Source: Bacteroidia bacterium (GTDB lineage: Bacteria > Bacteroidota > Bacteroidia > Bacteroidales > UBA7960). From it: a stretch of 58,390 bases of DNA. The DNA lies in NCBI GenBank assembly GCA_007695305.1, contig REEA01000090.1, positions 1 to 58,390 of the forward strand, read 5' to 3'. Below the pieces are notes generated by a model. The model was given only the letters and a program-made list of their open reading frames with translations, was not told where the DNA came from and did no database searches. Of the stretch, positions 34,777 to 43,085 are shown piece by piece; position 1 is the first letter of the stretch, and each line of letters begins with the position of its first letter. The position numbers were made by a program, and so were the translations under genes.

Positions 34777-36312
34777 ATGTTAAACGAACAGGATATCAGA
34801 CAATTGAGTGAAAAAGGGATAAGCAAGGATGCTTTTCTTCTGCAGATTAACTATTTCAAAAAGGGTTTCCCGCCATTATCACTTGCCAGACCTGCAACCA
34901 TTGACGATGGAATAAGAAGATTTGATGAAAAATCTGCACATCAGATGGCCGCTTTTTATATGACACATCATTCAAATTATGATGTGATGAAGTTCGTGCC
35001 TGCAAGCGGTGCTGCCACACGAATGTTTAAAGACGTGTTTGTTTGGCGTGACCTGTTAATCGCCGGTGTTGATACCCATGAACTACTGGAGTCAAAACCT
35101 GAGGCGGCAAATTTCTTTAACCAAATGGAGAAATTTGCATTCTGGGAAGATTTGTGTCTGGCATTGGATAAAGAAGACCTGGATGCCCTGCATCTGCTGC
35201 GTGAAAAAAACTTCCTGCCGTTGCTGGACTACCTTCTTTTTGACCAGGGCCTTGATTATGCATCCCTGCCAAAAGCTTTGATCGCTTTTCACAAATATGA
35301 CTCAACTACCCGTACTTCCATGGAGGAGCACCTGGTTGAAGGCGCGGCTTATGCCAGCGGGGGCGACGCAGAGGTGCATATCCATTTTACCTTGTCGCCC
35401 GAACACATCAATTTATTCCGGGCAAAACTAAACAAGGTGCAGGAAAAACTTGAGCAACTCCTCGGTGTCAGCTTTGTGATTACCCATTCTGTACAAAAAC
35501 CATCAACCGATACCATTGCAGTCGGATCGGATAACCTGCCATTCAGGGAAAAAGACGGCAAGCTGTTGTTCAGGCCCGGCGGGCATGGAGCACTCATAGA
35601 AAATCTCAACGACCTTGATGCCGATATCATCTTTATCAAAAATATCGACAATGTTGTCCCTGACCATCTGCGCGGTGAAACCATATTGTACAAGAAAACA
35701 ATCGGTGGCTTATTGCTCAGCCTGAGGGAGGAGATCAATCAATGGTTGCACAAGCTGGATGAAGGTGTTTTAACCGGTGAGGAGTATCAGCAGGCGTTGA
35801 ATTTTGCCGTAAGTGCACTGAATGTTGACCCTGCAGTTTTTCCGGAAGATAGCAGGGAAGGGAGTGCTGTGCTCCGGCAGAAGTTCGACCGGCCCCTGCG
35901 TGTATGCGGAATGGTCAGAAACGAAGGTGAACCGGGCGGTGGACCTTTCTGGGTGAAAGACCCTTCTGATGGCACCCATTCGTTGCAAATTGTGGAAATG
36001 TCACAAATCGACATAAAAAACCCGGATCAGGAAGCGTGTGTAAAAAATGCCACACACTTCAACCCGGTTGACCTGGTTTGTTCTGTAAAAAACCACAAAG
36101 GGGAAAAGTATGATTTGAAGAAATATATTGACAAAAATACAGGTTTCATCAGTCAAAAGTCAAAAGACGGCCGGGATCTGAAAGCACTCGAGCGGCCGGG
36201 TTTATGGAATGGCGCGATGGCCCATTGGAATACAGTATTCGTGGAAGTTCCCCTGATCACGTTTAACCCGGTGAAAACCATCAATGACCTGTTGCGCGAG
36301 GAGCATCAGTGA
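34777..36312 (+). CDS. DUF4301 family protein
   Basis: A 511-residue soluble protein that I assign to DUF4301, a Bacteroidota family of unknown function. Visible are the phosphate-loop-like VPASGAATRMFK near residue 75, EGAAYASGGDAEVHIHFT in the middle, and FRPGGHGALIENLNDLDADI after it, which recall sugar-nucleotidyltransferase folds. That likeness is an inference, and no activity is known to me. The start follows a TATTTTTG box (34737-34744) by 32 bases. It is divergent from the histidine kinase. Confidence 0.85.
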   Translation: MLNEQDIRQLSEKGISKDAFLLQINYFKKGFPPLSLARPATIDDGIRRFDEKSAHQMAAFYMTHHSNYDVMKFVPASGAATRMFKDVFVWRDLLIAGVDTHELLESKPEAANFFNQMEKFAFWEDLCLALDKEDLDALHLLREKNFLPLLDYLLFDQGLDYASLPKALIAFHKYDSTTRTSMEEHLVEGAAYASGGDAEVHIHFTLSPEHINLFRAKLNKVQEKLEQLLGVSFVITHSVQKPSTDTIAVGSDNLPFREKDGKLLFRPGGHGALIENLNDLDADIIFIKNIDNVVPDHLRGETILYKKTIGGLLLSLREEINQWLHKLDEGVLTGEEYQQALNFAVSALNVDPAVFPEDSREGSAVLRQKFDRPLRVCGMVRNEGEPGGGPFWVKDPSDGTHSLQIVEMSQIDIKNPDQEACVKNATHFNPVDLVCSVKNHKGEKYDLKKYIDKNTGFISQKSKDGRDLKALERPGLWNGAMAHWNTVFVEVPLITFNPVKTINDLLREEHQ

Positions 36313-36342
36313 TGCCGGTGGCTTGCCGCAGGCCTGCCATGA

Positions 36343-37764
36343 TTATTTGCTGCGCATTTCCTGCCGGATAAAGCGCTCCACATGCTCCGGTCCGATATCC
36401 TTTGCAAGAATCTGCTTTTCTTTATTTAGAATGAAGATCTGCGGTATGGCGAAAATGTTATAGATATCTCTGAAGCCTGAACGGTTTGTTACATCCTGGC
36501 CGTGAACCCAGGTATCCGGATAGTCCTTCAGCGCATTAAGCCAGCGGTTTTTGTTTGTTTCGGTATTGATGGCAAATATTTGCACACCCTCGTCTCTTAA
36601 ATTCCGGTAGGCTTCTTTCAAAAGAGGTGCTGCCTGACGGCAAAACGCACATTCTGAATCCCAGAAGTACAGAATCAAATATTCGGCATCAACGGCATGT
36701 AATGAAACCGGACGGTCTTCGGTGTCAAAAATGCTTATATCAGGGGCTGTTTTGCCAATGAGCAGGCGACGCATATTGGCCGCCCTTTGCACAAGCCGCT
36801 GCCGGCGTTCCTCATCTATCCAGTAAACATCGCCGGTTGCATAATAATTATCAATGAGATAAACGAATACCTTATCCATACCCATAATTTGGGACGTTTC
36901 CGCATTGTTGGCCAGAAACCAGATGGTATACCTGAAAAAATCATCATTTGCCCGTGCCTTTTCCAGGATGCGGTCGGCTTCTTTGATGATGGTGTCAGGG
37001 TTTTGAATCAAAACATTGTTGAAATAAACCCTCAGCCGGTTGTGATAAACCGGTGAATACAAAATCCTTGAGTCAGAAAAGTCTATATTTTCAAAGAATT
37101 CTGATTTGTAAATCTTGTACATGGCATCCGTATCCTGGCTGCCATCAGGCAAGAGGGGCAATTCAGGCAACTCCGGGTCACGCTGACCTCTCAGGATTAA
37201 TGCGAGCAAGCCATCAGGGTTATCCCGGATGATTTGATCTTGCTTTTCCCTCACCAGGGAATCCATCTCCTGGAATCTGTTCTGAAGCAACAACTGCCGG
37301 TCTCTTGTGATTCCCGGCGCCCTGAGCTCTTCATCCATTTCCCGCCGCTCAAGGTTTTTCCCCGTTAAAAAATGGAGATAGTTATAAAAAATGTCATTGT
37401 CAGGCGAGCTTTCAAAACGTATGCTACCCATGATATCTTCCGCCATAACATGGACTGAAAAATGTTGGTTATCATCGATGATCACCTCAAAACTGTTGTC
37501 ATCATCAAAAACAATCAGATATAAACCGCGAGTCAGTTTTTCTGCACCCTCAAACACAGCAAAACCGTTTGCATCTATGTAAGTCGTATCCTGAATATAC
37601 TGGCGATTGCCATAATGGTAGGCCAGGTAAGATTCAGAATCGACCTTGTCAGCAACAAAAAGCTCGACTCTATGGCCTTCAACTGCCATGCTTTGGCAGG
37701 AAAGCATCCAAAACGTTAATCCAACCAGTGAAATAACACCCCTGAGAACATGCTTTATTTTCAT
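36343..37764 (-). CDS. thioredoxin-like lipoprotein with DUF4369/DUF5106-like regions
   Basis: A 473-residue lipoprotein (WMLSC lipobox at ~23). The first half has a DUF4369-like beta domain (~30-130) and a long helical region of DUF5106 type (~135-330); the C-terminal thioredoxin fold has FWDSECAFC (Cys372, Cys375), an uncommon inter-cysteine pair, and the cis-Pro motif AIPQIFIL. It is the third TlpA-like envelope protein of the window. It lies 42 bases after the DUF5063 gene on the same strand and was probably cotranscribed with it. Confidence 0.9.
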   Translation of the reverse strand: MKIKHVLRGVISLVGLTFWMLSCQSMAVEGHRVELFVADKVDSESYLAYHYGNRQYIQDTTYIDANGFAVFEGAEKLTRGLYLIVFDDDNSFEVIIDDNQHFSVHVMAEDIMGSIRFESSPDNDIFYNYLHFLTGKNLERREMDEELRAPGITRDRQLLLQNRFQEMDSLVREKQDQIIRDNPDGLLALILRGQRDPELPELPLLPDGSQDTDAMYKIYKSEFFENIDFSDSRILYSPVYHNRLRVYFNNVLIQNPDTIIKEADRILEKARANDDFFRYTIWFLANNAETSQIMGMDKVFVYLIDNYYATGDVYWIDEERRQRLVQRAANMRRLLIGKTAPDISIFDTEDRPVSLHAVDAEYLILYFWDSECAFCRQAAPLLKEAYRNLRDEGVQIFAINTETNKNRWLNALKDYPDTWVHGQDVTNRSGFRDIYNIFAIPQIFILNKEKQILAKDIGPEHVERFIRQEMRSK

Positions 37765-37806
37765 CGTTTCGTAATTTTTAATTTTGCAGAACTTCCATGT
37801 TATGAT

Positions 37807-38427
37807 TTAAACCAGCCATTCATCATCACTATCGAAAACTGCCGGATCGATGGCATCTTTATAGAGAATATGATGAACCATCTGTAATGATGTTATCAAA
37901 GCAGGTCCCCATCTGGTTTGGTAGAGCGTTCGCAAATGTGCGATGGCACTTTCCCTGGCCGGAGTAACGTTTTTTTGATACAACATGATAAAATCCTTCA
38001 GGTCCTGATAAATATCTGCCATGTTTTCCGACAAACTGGCTTCCGCTGTGTCGTTATGATGATCCAGTACGTAATAAACGTCAAGTGATTTAAATTGTTC
38101 CCTCAGGGACCGAAAAACTGTTTCCCACTGTTCTTCTGTCACAAAGCATTCGGCGACGGCATCATCGGATACCTTAACCGGGGGCAAAAGTGCACCTTTC
38201 AAATAGAGCAGGGGTGCAATTTTCTGATAATAAGAAAATATATCTTCTGCTTTATAATTTCCGGCTTTTTCAAAAAATAAACAATATTCGTTGGCCACAG
38301 TGATCATTTCAAGCACCGGTGGTGAAATGGTTGGGTCATCCGGTTTGTATTTCTGTGCATCCATTGTCGCGTCTGTCATATTTGGGGTATTTGCCTGCGC
38401 ATTGCTGTTATTTGGCGTTGCCGGCAA
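37807..38427 (-). CDS. DUF5063 family protein
   Basis: A 206-residue cytoplasmic, largely helical protein that I assign to DUF5063. The first ~25 residues are low in complexity (Asn, Ala, Thr), and three in-frame Met codons there (residues 1, 17 and 22) leave the start uncertain. The C-terminal half (AIAHLRTLYQTRWGPALITSLQMVHHIL) is the most family-like part. Function is unknown. Confidence 0.8.
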   Translation of the reverse strand: MPATPNNSNAQANTPNMTDATMDAQKYKPDDPTISPPVLEMITVANEYCLFFEKAGNYKAEDIFSYYQKIAPLLYLKGALLPPVKVSDDAVAECFVTEEQWETVFRSLREQFKSLDVYYVLDHHNDTAEASLSENMADIYQDLKDFIMLYQKNVTPARESAIAHLRTLYQTRWGPALITSLQMVHHILYKDAIDPAVFDSDDEWLV

Positions 38428-38475
38428 ACACTGTATTTCTGTGGTTCGTTGAAATTTTTCACAAAGGTTGTTTTT

Positions 38476-38509
38476 TTTGGCGAAATTGAAAAGAAATTTT
38501 GTACTTTTG
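38476..38509 (+). promoter_or_regulatory. promoter of the tRNA-Leu pair
   Basis: TTTG at 38476-38479 and TACTTTTG at 38502-38509, 22 bases apart, fit the Bacteroidota -33/-7 pattern. The start point would be near 38516, just ahead of the first tRNA. Confidence 0.7.
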
Positions 38510-38520
38510 CCACACCTTTT

Positions 38521-38604
38521 GCCCAGGTGGTGAAATTGGTAGACACGCTACTTTGAGGGGGTAGTGGCCGAAAGGCCGTGCAAGTTCGAGTCTTGTCCTG
38601 GGCA
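38521..38604 (+). tRNA. tRNA-Leu (anticodon GAG)
   Basis: An 84-base class II tRNA. The acceptor arm GCCCAGG/CCTGGGC is perfect; the anticodon arm CTACT-TTGAGGG-GGTAG reads GAG; a long variable arm (GGCCGAAAGGCC) and a GTTCGAG T-loop follow. The discriminator is A. The CCA end is not encoded (CAA follows). Confidence 0.96.
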
Positions 38605-38630
38605 CAAAACGCTCTTCCTCTTTATGACAC

Positions 38631-38717
38631 GCCCGGATGGCGAAATTGGTAGACGCGCTAGTTTCAGGGACTAGTGTTGGCAACGACGTGCAGGTTCGAG
38701 TCCTGCTCCGGGCACCA
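38631..38717 (+). tRNA. tRNA-Leu (anticodon CAG)
   Basis: A class II tRNA with acceptor arm GCCCGGA/TCCGGGC, anticodon arm CTAGT-TTCAGGG-ACTAG reading CAG, a long variable arm and a GTTCGAG T-loop. Unlike its neighbour 26 bases upstream it encodes the CCA end (38715-38717). Confidence 0.96.
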
Positions 38718-38725
38718 AACAGGTT

Positions 38726-38761
38726 AAAAGCTGACTGATTTTTTTCAGGCAGCTTTTTTTT
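38726..38761 (+). terminator. intrinsic terminator of the tRNA-Leu pair
   Basis: AAAAGCTG-A-CTGA pairs with TCAG-G-CAGCTTTT around a T loop and is followed by a run of T's. Confidence 0.9.
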
Positions 38762-38829
38762 TGAATGACTATCTTTACAGCCTGAAAAGCCCTTTATCAA
38801 AAATCACGCAAATCAAAAAGACAACCGCC

Positions 38830-40566
38830 ATGAAAAAGATTGACCCGGATATTTTGGATCGCGCCAAAATTTGGCTTACCGATGTTTTTGATGCCCAATC
38901 GCGGAAAGAAGTACAAGCACTGATCGATCATAAGCCCGAAGAACTCATGGATGCTTTTTATAAGGATCTGGAATTCGGCACGGGCGGCCTGCGTGGCATC
39001 ATGGGAGTTGGAACAAACCGAATGAATAAATATACTGTTGGAATGGCTACCCAGGGGTTGGCTGACTATGTGCTGCGATCGTTTCCTGACCTTGATCAGC
39101 CGGCGGTTGCCATAGCCCATGACTGTCGGAACAATAGTGATTTTTTCACTGAAATAACAGCAGAGGTATTGTCGGCCAACGGTATCAAGGTGTTCGTTTT
39201 CGATGCCTTGCGGCCCACACCCCTGCTTTCATACGCCGTAAGGAAACTGGAATGCCAGGCCGGCATCGTCATTACCGCATCCCACAATCCGGTTGAATAC
39301 AATGGATATAAAGTATATTGGGATGATGGTGGACAATTGGTACCGCCCCACGATAAAAACGTGATTGCGGAAGTGCAGAAAACCAGCGTTCAGGATATTC
39401 AATTTGGCCGGCGTGATGAATTGATTACCACACTGGACGCCTCATTCGATGATATATACATCCGGGAAATCAAAACCCTGTCACTGTCTCCACAATCAAT
39501 TGATAAACAAAAGGATATGCGGATTGTCTTTACACCAATTCACGGCTCTACCGTCAGAATCGTGCCCGAAGCACTTAAGGCATTTGGATTTGAAGCGGTT
39601 TACAATGTGCCTGAACAGGATGTGGTGGATGGCAATTTTCCCACCGTAGAATCACCAAATCCTGAAGAAAAAGCCGCTTTCACCATGGCCCTCCAAAGAG
39701 CCCGCGAAGTGGACGCCGACCTGGTGATGGCAACCGACCCCGACGGCGACAGGGTAGGGGTCGCAGTTAAAGATAACAAAGGTGAATACATCTTGTTGAA
39801 CGGTAATCAGTGTGCTACATTGCTCACTTATTACGTATTGGAACAAATGAAACAGCAGAAGTTGCTGAAAGGAAACGAATACATTGTAAAAACCATTGTA
39901 ACCACCGATCTGCTTGCTGAAATAGCCGCGGCATATGATGTGGAATGTGTGGATGTGCTGACCGGTTTCAAATACATCGCTGAAAAAATGCGCCTGCGGG
40001 AAGGAGAGAAGCGCTTTCTCTGCGGGGGCGAGGAGAGTTACGGATTCCTGGTTGGTGACTTTGTACGCGACAAAGATGCCGTTATCACTTGTTGTATGGT
40101 GGCCGAAGCTGCTGCCTGGGCCCGCCAAAACAATATGTCGCTGTATGATCTTTTGATCCGTATTTATACTGAATATGCTCTGTACGCAGAAACACTCATG
40201 TCAGTAACGCGCAAAGGAATGCAAGGTGCTGCCGAGATTCGTGAAATGATGGACAAATTCCGCAAGGAACCTCCCGCCGGAATTGATGGAAAAACCATTG
40301 CCAGAATCATAGATTATCAGGCGGGTATTGACAGAGACTTATACATGAATGAAGAATTTCCGGTTGACCTGCCAAAGTCCAATGTGTTGCAATTTATCCT
40401 CGAAGATGGCACCAAAATATCCATGAGACCATCGGGCACTGAACCAAAGATCAAGTATTACTTTGGATGTCGCTCCGAACTTGACAAGGCCGGCAACTAC
40501 GAAAAAAAGCGCAAGGGTTTGCTTGATCAGATTGAGCGGATTAAAAAAGACCTGCAATTGATTTGA
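38830..40566 (+). CDS. phosphoglucomutase/phosphomannomutase (alpha-D-phosphohexomutase)
   Basis: A 578-residue cytoplasmic enzyme that interconverts hexose 1- and 6-phosphates. The start at 38830 is the first ATG after the tRNA terminator that gives the family opening; a longer frame from 38761 overlaps the terminator's T tract. The phosphoserine loop is TASHNPVEYNGYKVYW (Ser151), metal binding DPDGDRVG, sugar binding GGEESYG, and the phosphate loop RPSGTEPKIKYY. Length fits the larger Pgm-like branch. TATCTTTA at 38770-38777 may be its -7 box. It ends 6 bases from a convergent gene. Confidence 0.94.
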   Translation: MKKIDPDILDRAKIWLTDVFDAQSRKEVQALIDHKPEELMDAFYKDLEFGTGGLRGIMGVGTNRMNKYTVGMATQGLADYVLRSFPDLDQPAVAIAHDCRNNSDFFTEITAEVLSANGIKVFVFDALRPTPLLSYAVRKLECQAGIVITASHNPVEYNGYKVYWDDGGQLVPPHDKNVIAEVQKTSVQDIQFGRRDELITTLDASFDDIYIREIKTLSLSPQSIDKQKDMRIVFTPIHGSTVRIVPEALKAFGFEAVYNVPEQDVVDGNFPTVESPNPEEKAAFTMALQRAREVDADLVMATDPDGDRVGVAVKDNKGEYILLNGNQCATLLTYYVLEQMKQQKLLKGNEYIVKTIVTTDLLAEIAAAYDVECVDVLTGFKYIAEKMRLREGEKRFLCGGEESYGFLVGDFVRDKDAVITCCMVAEAAAWARQNNMSLYDLLIRIYTEYALYAETLMSVTRKGMQGAAEIREMMDKFRKEPPAGIDGKTIARIIDYQAGIDRDLYMNEEFPVDLPKSNVLQFILEDGTKISMRPSGTEPKIKYYFGCRSELDKAGNYEKKRKGLLDQIERIKKDLQLI

Positions 40567-40572
40567 TGCCGC

Positions 40573-41178
40573 CTACCGGAACCGGCTTCGTTCTTCCCGC
40601 AATTTGTGGATGGCTTGCTCACATTCGGGGTTGTTCACGTATTCAATATAAGCTGCCCTGAATTCGGGATAGTCTTTATACAGGATTTCCAGCTTTGTTT
40701 CCAGCGGCAGTAACCACAGCAGCAGGAGAAAAACACCCAATATACCTGCACGAAGATAATATCGGTTGCAGTGAGGTCTGCTCTTTTTGTCAATGATTTT
40801 AATAATAATCAGAAAACCTGTGAACAGCAGGAGCGCAACAGCTGCCACGGAAATAACAGCCTGTGTGCCAGGGAAAAAATAGAATCCGAATAAAATGGCA
40901 ATCAATGTATGTGAAATGATCACCCCCATCAGTATACCGGTAATAACAGCAAATCTGTTTATGGACTGCCTGATATGCCGGTGGATCAGATCCCATGGAC
41001 GCAATTTGGTAAAAATAAAAAAGCCAAACCATAAATAATATACCGACAGCACTGTTGTTGTTACCAGCAGGGCAAAGTTAAATGCCGGACCGAACACTGC
41101 ACGTAAAAGCCAGATTACAACCACGGTAACCAGCCCGGCTTTTTCAAATTTATTGATAATTGATTCCTTACGATCCAT
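40573..41178 (-). CDS. hypothetical membrane protein
   Basis: A 201-residue inner-membrane protein with about five hydrophobic segments (~15-30, 35-55, 75-95, 102-125, 140-155) and a charged C-terminal tail (~160-201, NPECEQAIHKLREERSRF). I do not recognise a family. The ATG at 41178 is preferred to an in-frame TTG at 41187. It follows murB by 12 bases on the same strand and is probably cotranscribed with it. Confidence 0.75.
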   Translation of the reverse strand: MDRKESIINKFEKAGLVTVVVIWLLRAVFGPAFNFALLVTTTVLSVYYLWFGFFIFTKLRPWDLIHRHIRQSINRFAVITGILMGVIISHTLIAILFGFYFFPGTQAVISVAAVALLLFTGFLIIIKIIDKKSRPHCNRYYLRAGILGVFLLLLWLLPLETKLEILYKDYPEFRAAYIEYVNNPECEQAIHKLREERSRFR

Positions 41179-41190
41179 TGCAATCAATGA

Positions 41191-42204
41191 TTAAATAATG
41201 TTGACTTCTGTTTGCAGTTCCACACCATATTTTGCCTGCACGTCTTGCTGAATGGCTGATGCCAGTTTCAGTAAATCCTTGCCTGATGCGTCACCATAAT
41301 TTACAAGCACAAGCGCTTGATGTTCGTGAACACCCGCATCACCATTACGATAGCCCTTCCATCCAGCCCGGTCGATGAGCCATCCGGCTGCCAGTTTGAA
41401 ACCTGATTCTTCAGGATAGGCCACCAGATCCGGGTATTCTGTCCTCAGCCGATTGTAGGTGGCATAAGGCACTACCGGGTTTTTAAAAAAGCTGCCGGCA
41501 TTTCCAAGCACAACGGGGTCGGGAAGTTTGCGTCTCCTGATCCGGCAAACAGCTTCCCTCACATCAGCAATACCCGGCTGGACAATGCCGTGATCAGCCA
41601 GTTCGGCTGCCAGTGATCCATAGTGCTTCCTGATTATTGGTTGTTTGTCCAATACAAAAGTAACAGACAAAATGATATATTCATTACGCCCCCGGTTTTT
41701 GAAGAAGCTGTTTCTGTATCCAAAGCCGCAGGCTTCTTTGGAGAAGGTCACCGGTGTTTTATTCTTTTTATGTATGGCTTCAAGGCTGTGAAAATGTTCT
41801 TTGAGCTCCACACCGTAAGCACCGATGTTTTGAATGGGACTGCTGCCAGCCTGACCGGGGATCAGCGACAAATTCTCCAGTCCACCCCAACCCCTGGCTA
41901 CGCAATAATCTACCAGATCGTCCCAGTTTTCCCCTGCCTGTACTTTCAGGAATACTTTTTCCTCTGTTTCCCTGACCACTTCTTTGCCTTGCATATCCAT
42001 ATGAACCACCAGACCGTCATAATCTTCAGTAAACAGGATATTGCTGCCGCCTCCCATTATCAGATGGCGTCCTTTATTGAATGCGGGATGATCAAGCAAT
42101 TGCCGGACTTCATTTTCGGATTGCAAACGGGTATATTCCCTGGCATACACGGCAACACCAAAGGTGTTCAAATCTTTAAGAAAATGATTTTCAAATATTT
42201 GCAT
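41191..42204 (-). CDS. murB: UDP-N-acetylenolpyruvoylglucosamine reductase MurB
   Basis: A 337-residue FAD enzyme of peptidoglycan precursor synthesis that reduces the enolpyruvyl ether to UDP-MurNAc with NADPH. FAD motifs MGGGSNILF and GQAGSSPIQNIGAYGVEL are clear; the catalytic serine is in SFFKNPVV, the arginine in GYRNSFFK, and the glutamate in HEHQALVLVNYG. The length and the Tyr-loop match the E. coli-like type I enzyme. Confidence 0.96.
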   Translation of the reverse strand: MQIFENHFLKDLNTFGVAVYAREYTRLQSENEVRQLLDHPAFNKGRHLIMGGGSNILFTEDYDGLVVHMDMQGKEVVRETEEKVFLKVQAGENWDDLVDYCVARGWGGLENLSLIPGQAGSSPIQNIGAYGVELKEHFHSLEAIHKKNKTPVTFSKEACGFGYRNSFFKNRGRNEYIILSVTFVLDKQPIIRKHYGSLAAELADHGIVQPGIADVREAVCRIRRRKLPDPVVLGNAGSFFKNPVVPYATYNRLRTEYPDLVAYPEESGFKLAAGWLIDRAGWKGYRNGDAGVHEHQALVLVNYGDASGKDLLKLASAIQQDVQAKYGVELQTEVNII

Positions 42205-42261
42205 GAAACAACACTGGTCTGTTCAAAACAGAAGCAAAGGTAATGCAAAATATATGGTTTG

Positions 42262-42293
42262 ATAAAATAAAAATAACCGGCGAAGCCGGTTAT
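42262..42293 (-). terminator. intrinsic terminator of the sigma factor gene
   Basis: A 9-bp perfect stem (ATAACCGGC/GCCGGTTAT, 42273-42293) with a three-base loop is followed on the minus strand by TTTTATTTTATC. It lies between the sigma factor gene and murB. Confidence 0.85.
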
Positions 42294-42338
42294 ACATGCT
42301 TAAATATAGCAGGGAAACAAGCTGAAAAAAAGAATGTT

Positions 42339-42926
42339 TTATCGTGTGAGGATAATGTTATTTTCATGAATAAGCTTTCGCAAATTGATCAGGGCGTATC
42401 TCATACGACCCAAAGCGGTATTTATGCTAACATCCGTTTCATGGGCTATTTCTTTAAAGCTCATTTCTTTGTAATGACGCATTTTCAAAACTTCCTTTTG
42501 TTCTTCAGGAAGGTATTCAATCAACTTTTTAACGTCGGCATGGATCTGCCCGATGATCATTTTGTCCTCGATGGTATCTTCATAAACCTTCAGGGTTTCA
42601 AAAAGATCATATTCTTCACTATTTTCTTTAAAGGGCATTCTTTTTGATTTCCTGAAATAATCGATGATCAGGTTATGGGCAATGCGCATTGCCCATGGCA
42701 AAAATTTGCCTTCTTCATTGTAGGCACCAGCCCTAAGGGTATTGATGATCTTTATGAAGGTGTCCTGAAAGACGTCTTCGGCAAGATGTTTATCTTTCAC
42801 TATCAGCATGATATATGAAAACAACTTGCGCTGATGGCGGTTGATTAAATATTCCAATGACAGATGATCTCCGGAGATAAATTGACGAATCAACTCCTGA
42901 TCGCTAATCGCTGCGCGGTCATTCAT
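42339..42926 (-). CDS. ECF-type RNA polymerase sigma factor
   Basis: A 195-residue sigma-70 family protein with region 2 (AEDVFQDTFIKIIN, LPWAMRIAHNLIIDYFR) and region 4 (YLPEEQKEVLKMRHYKEMSFKEIA ... NTALGRMRYALINLRKL), and no region 3. No anti-sigma gene is adjacent, since murB and a divergent non-coding leader flank it, so it may be one of the constitutive ECF-like sigma factors of Bacteroidota. Its start is set by a strong AAAGGAGG site, rare in this window. Confidence 0.93.
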   Translation of the reverse strand: MNDRAAISDQELIRQFISGDHLSLEYLINRHQRKLFSYIMLIVKDKHLAEDVFQDTFIKIINTLRAGAYNEEGKFLPWAMRIAHNLIIDYFRKSKRMPFKENSEEYDLFETLKVYEDTIEDKMIIGQIHADVKKLIEYLPEEQKEVLKMRHYKEMSFKEIAHETDVSINTALGRMRYALINLRKLIHENNIILTR

Positions 42927-42934
42927 AGTAATGG

Positions 42935-42942
42935 CCTCCTTT
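42935..42942 (-). promoter_or_regulatory. strong Shine-Dalgarno sequence of the sigma factor gene
   Basis: AAAGGAGG, eight bases before the ATG. A second AAGGAGG lies 45 bases further upstream in the leader (42981-42987) without a usual start codon after it. Confidence 0.75.
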
Positions 42943-43034
42943 ATGTTAAAACCAGCGTAAGCGTCTAATCGATAATCCGTCCTCCTTCGTTTTGGTTAGT
43001 ATTATGACAATTGAAATTGCCTTATTTCGGTTCA

Positions 43035-43063
43035 CAAATATAGGTATATTTTTTCCTAACAAA
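43035..43063 (-). promoter_or_regulatory. candidate promoter of the sigma factor gene
   Basis: TTTG (43063-43060) and TATATTTG (43042-43035) on the minus strand, 17 bases apart, slightly short of the usual 19-21. The leader would be ~100 bases. Confidence 0.45.
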
Positions 43064-43085
43064 AAAAAAATTGCAAAATATTTTT

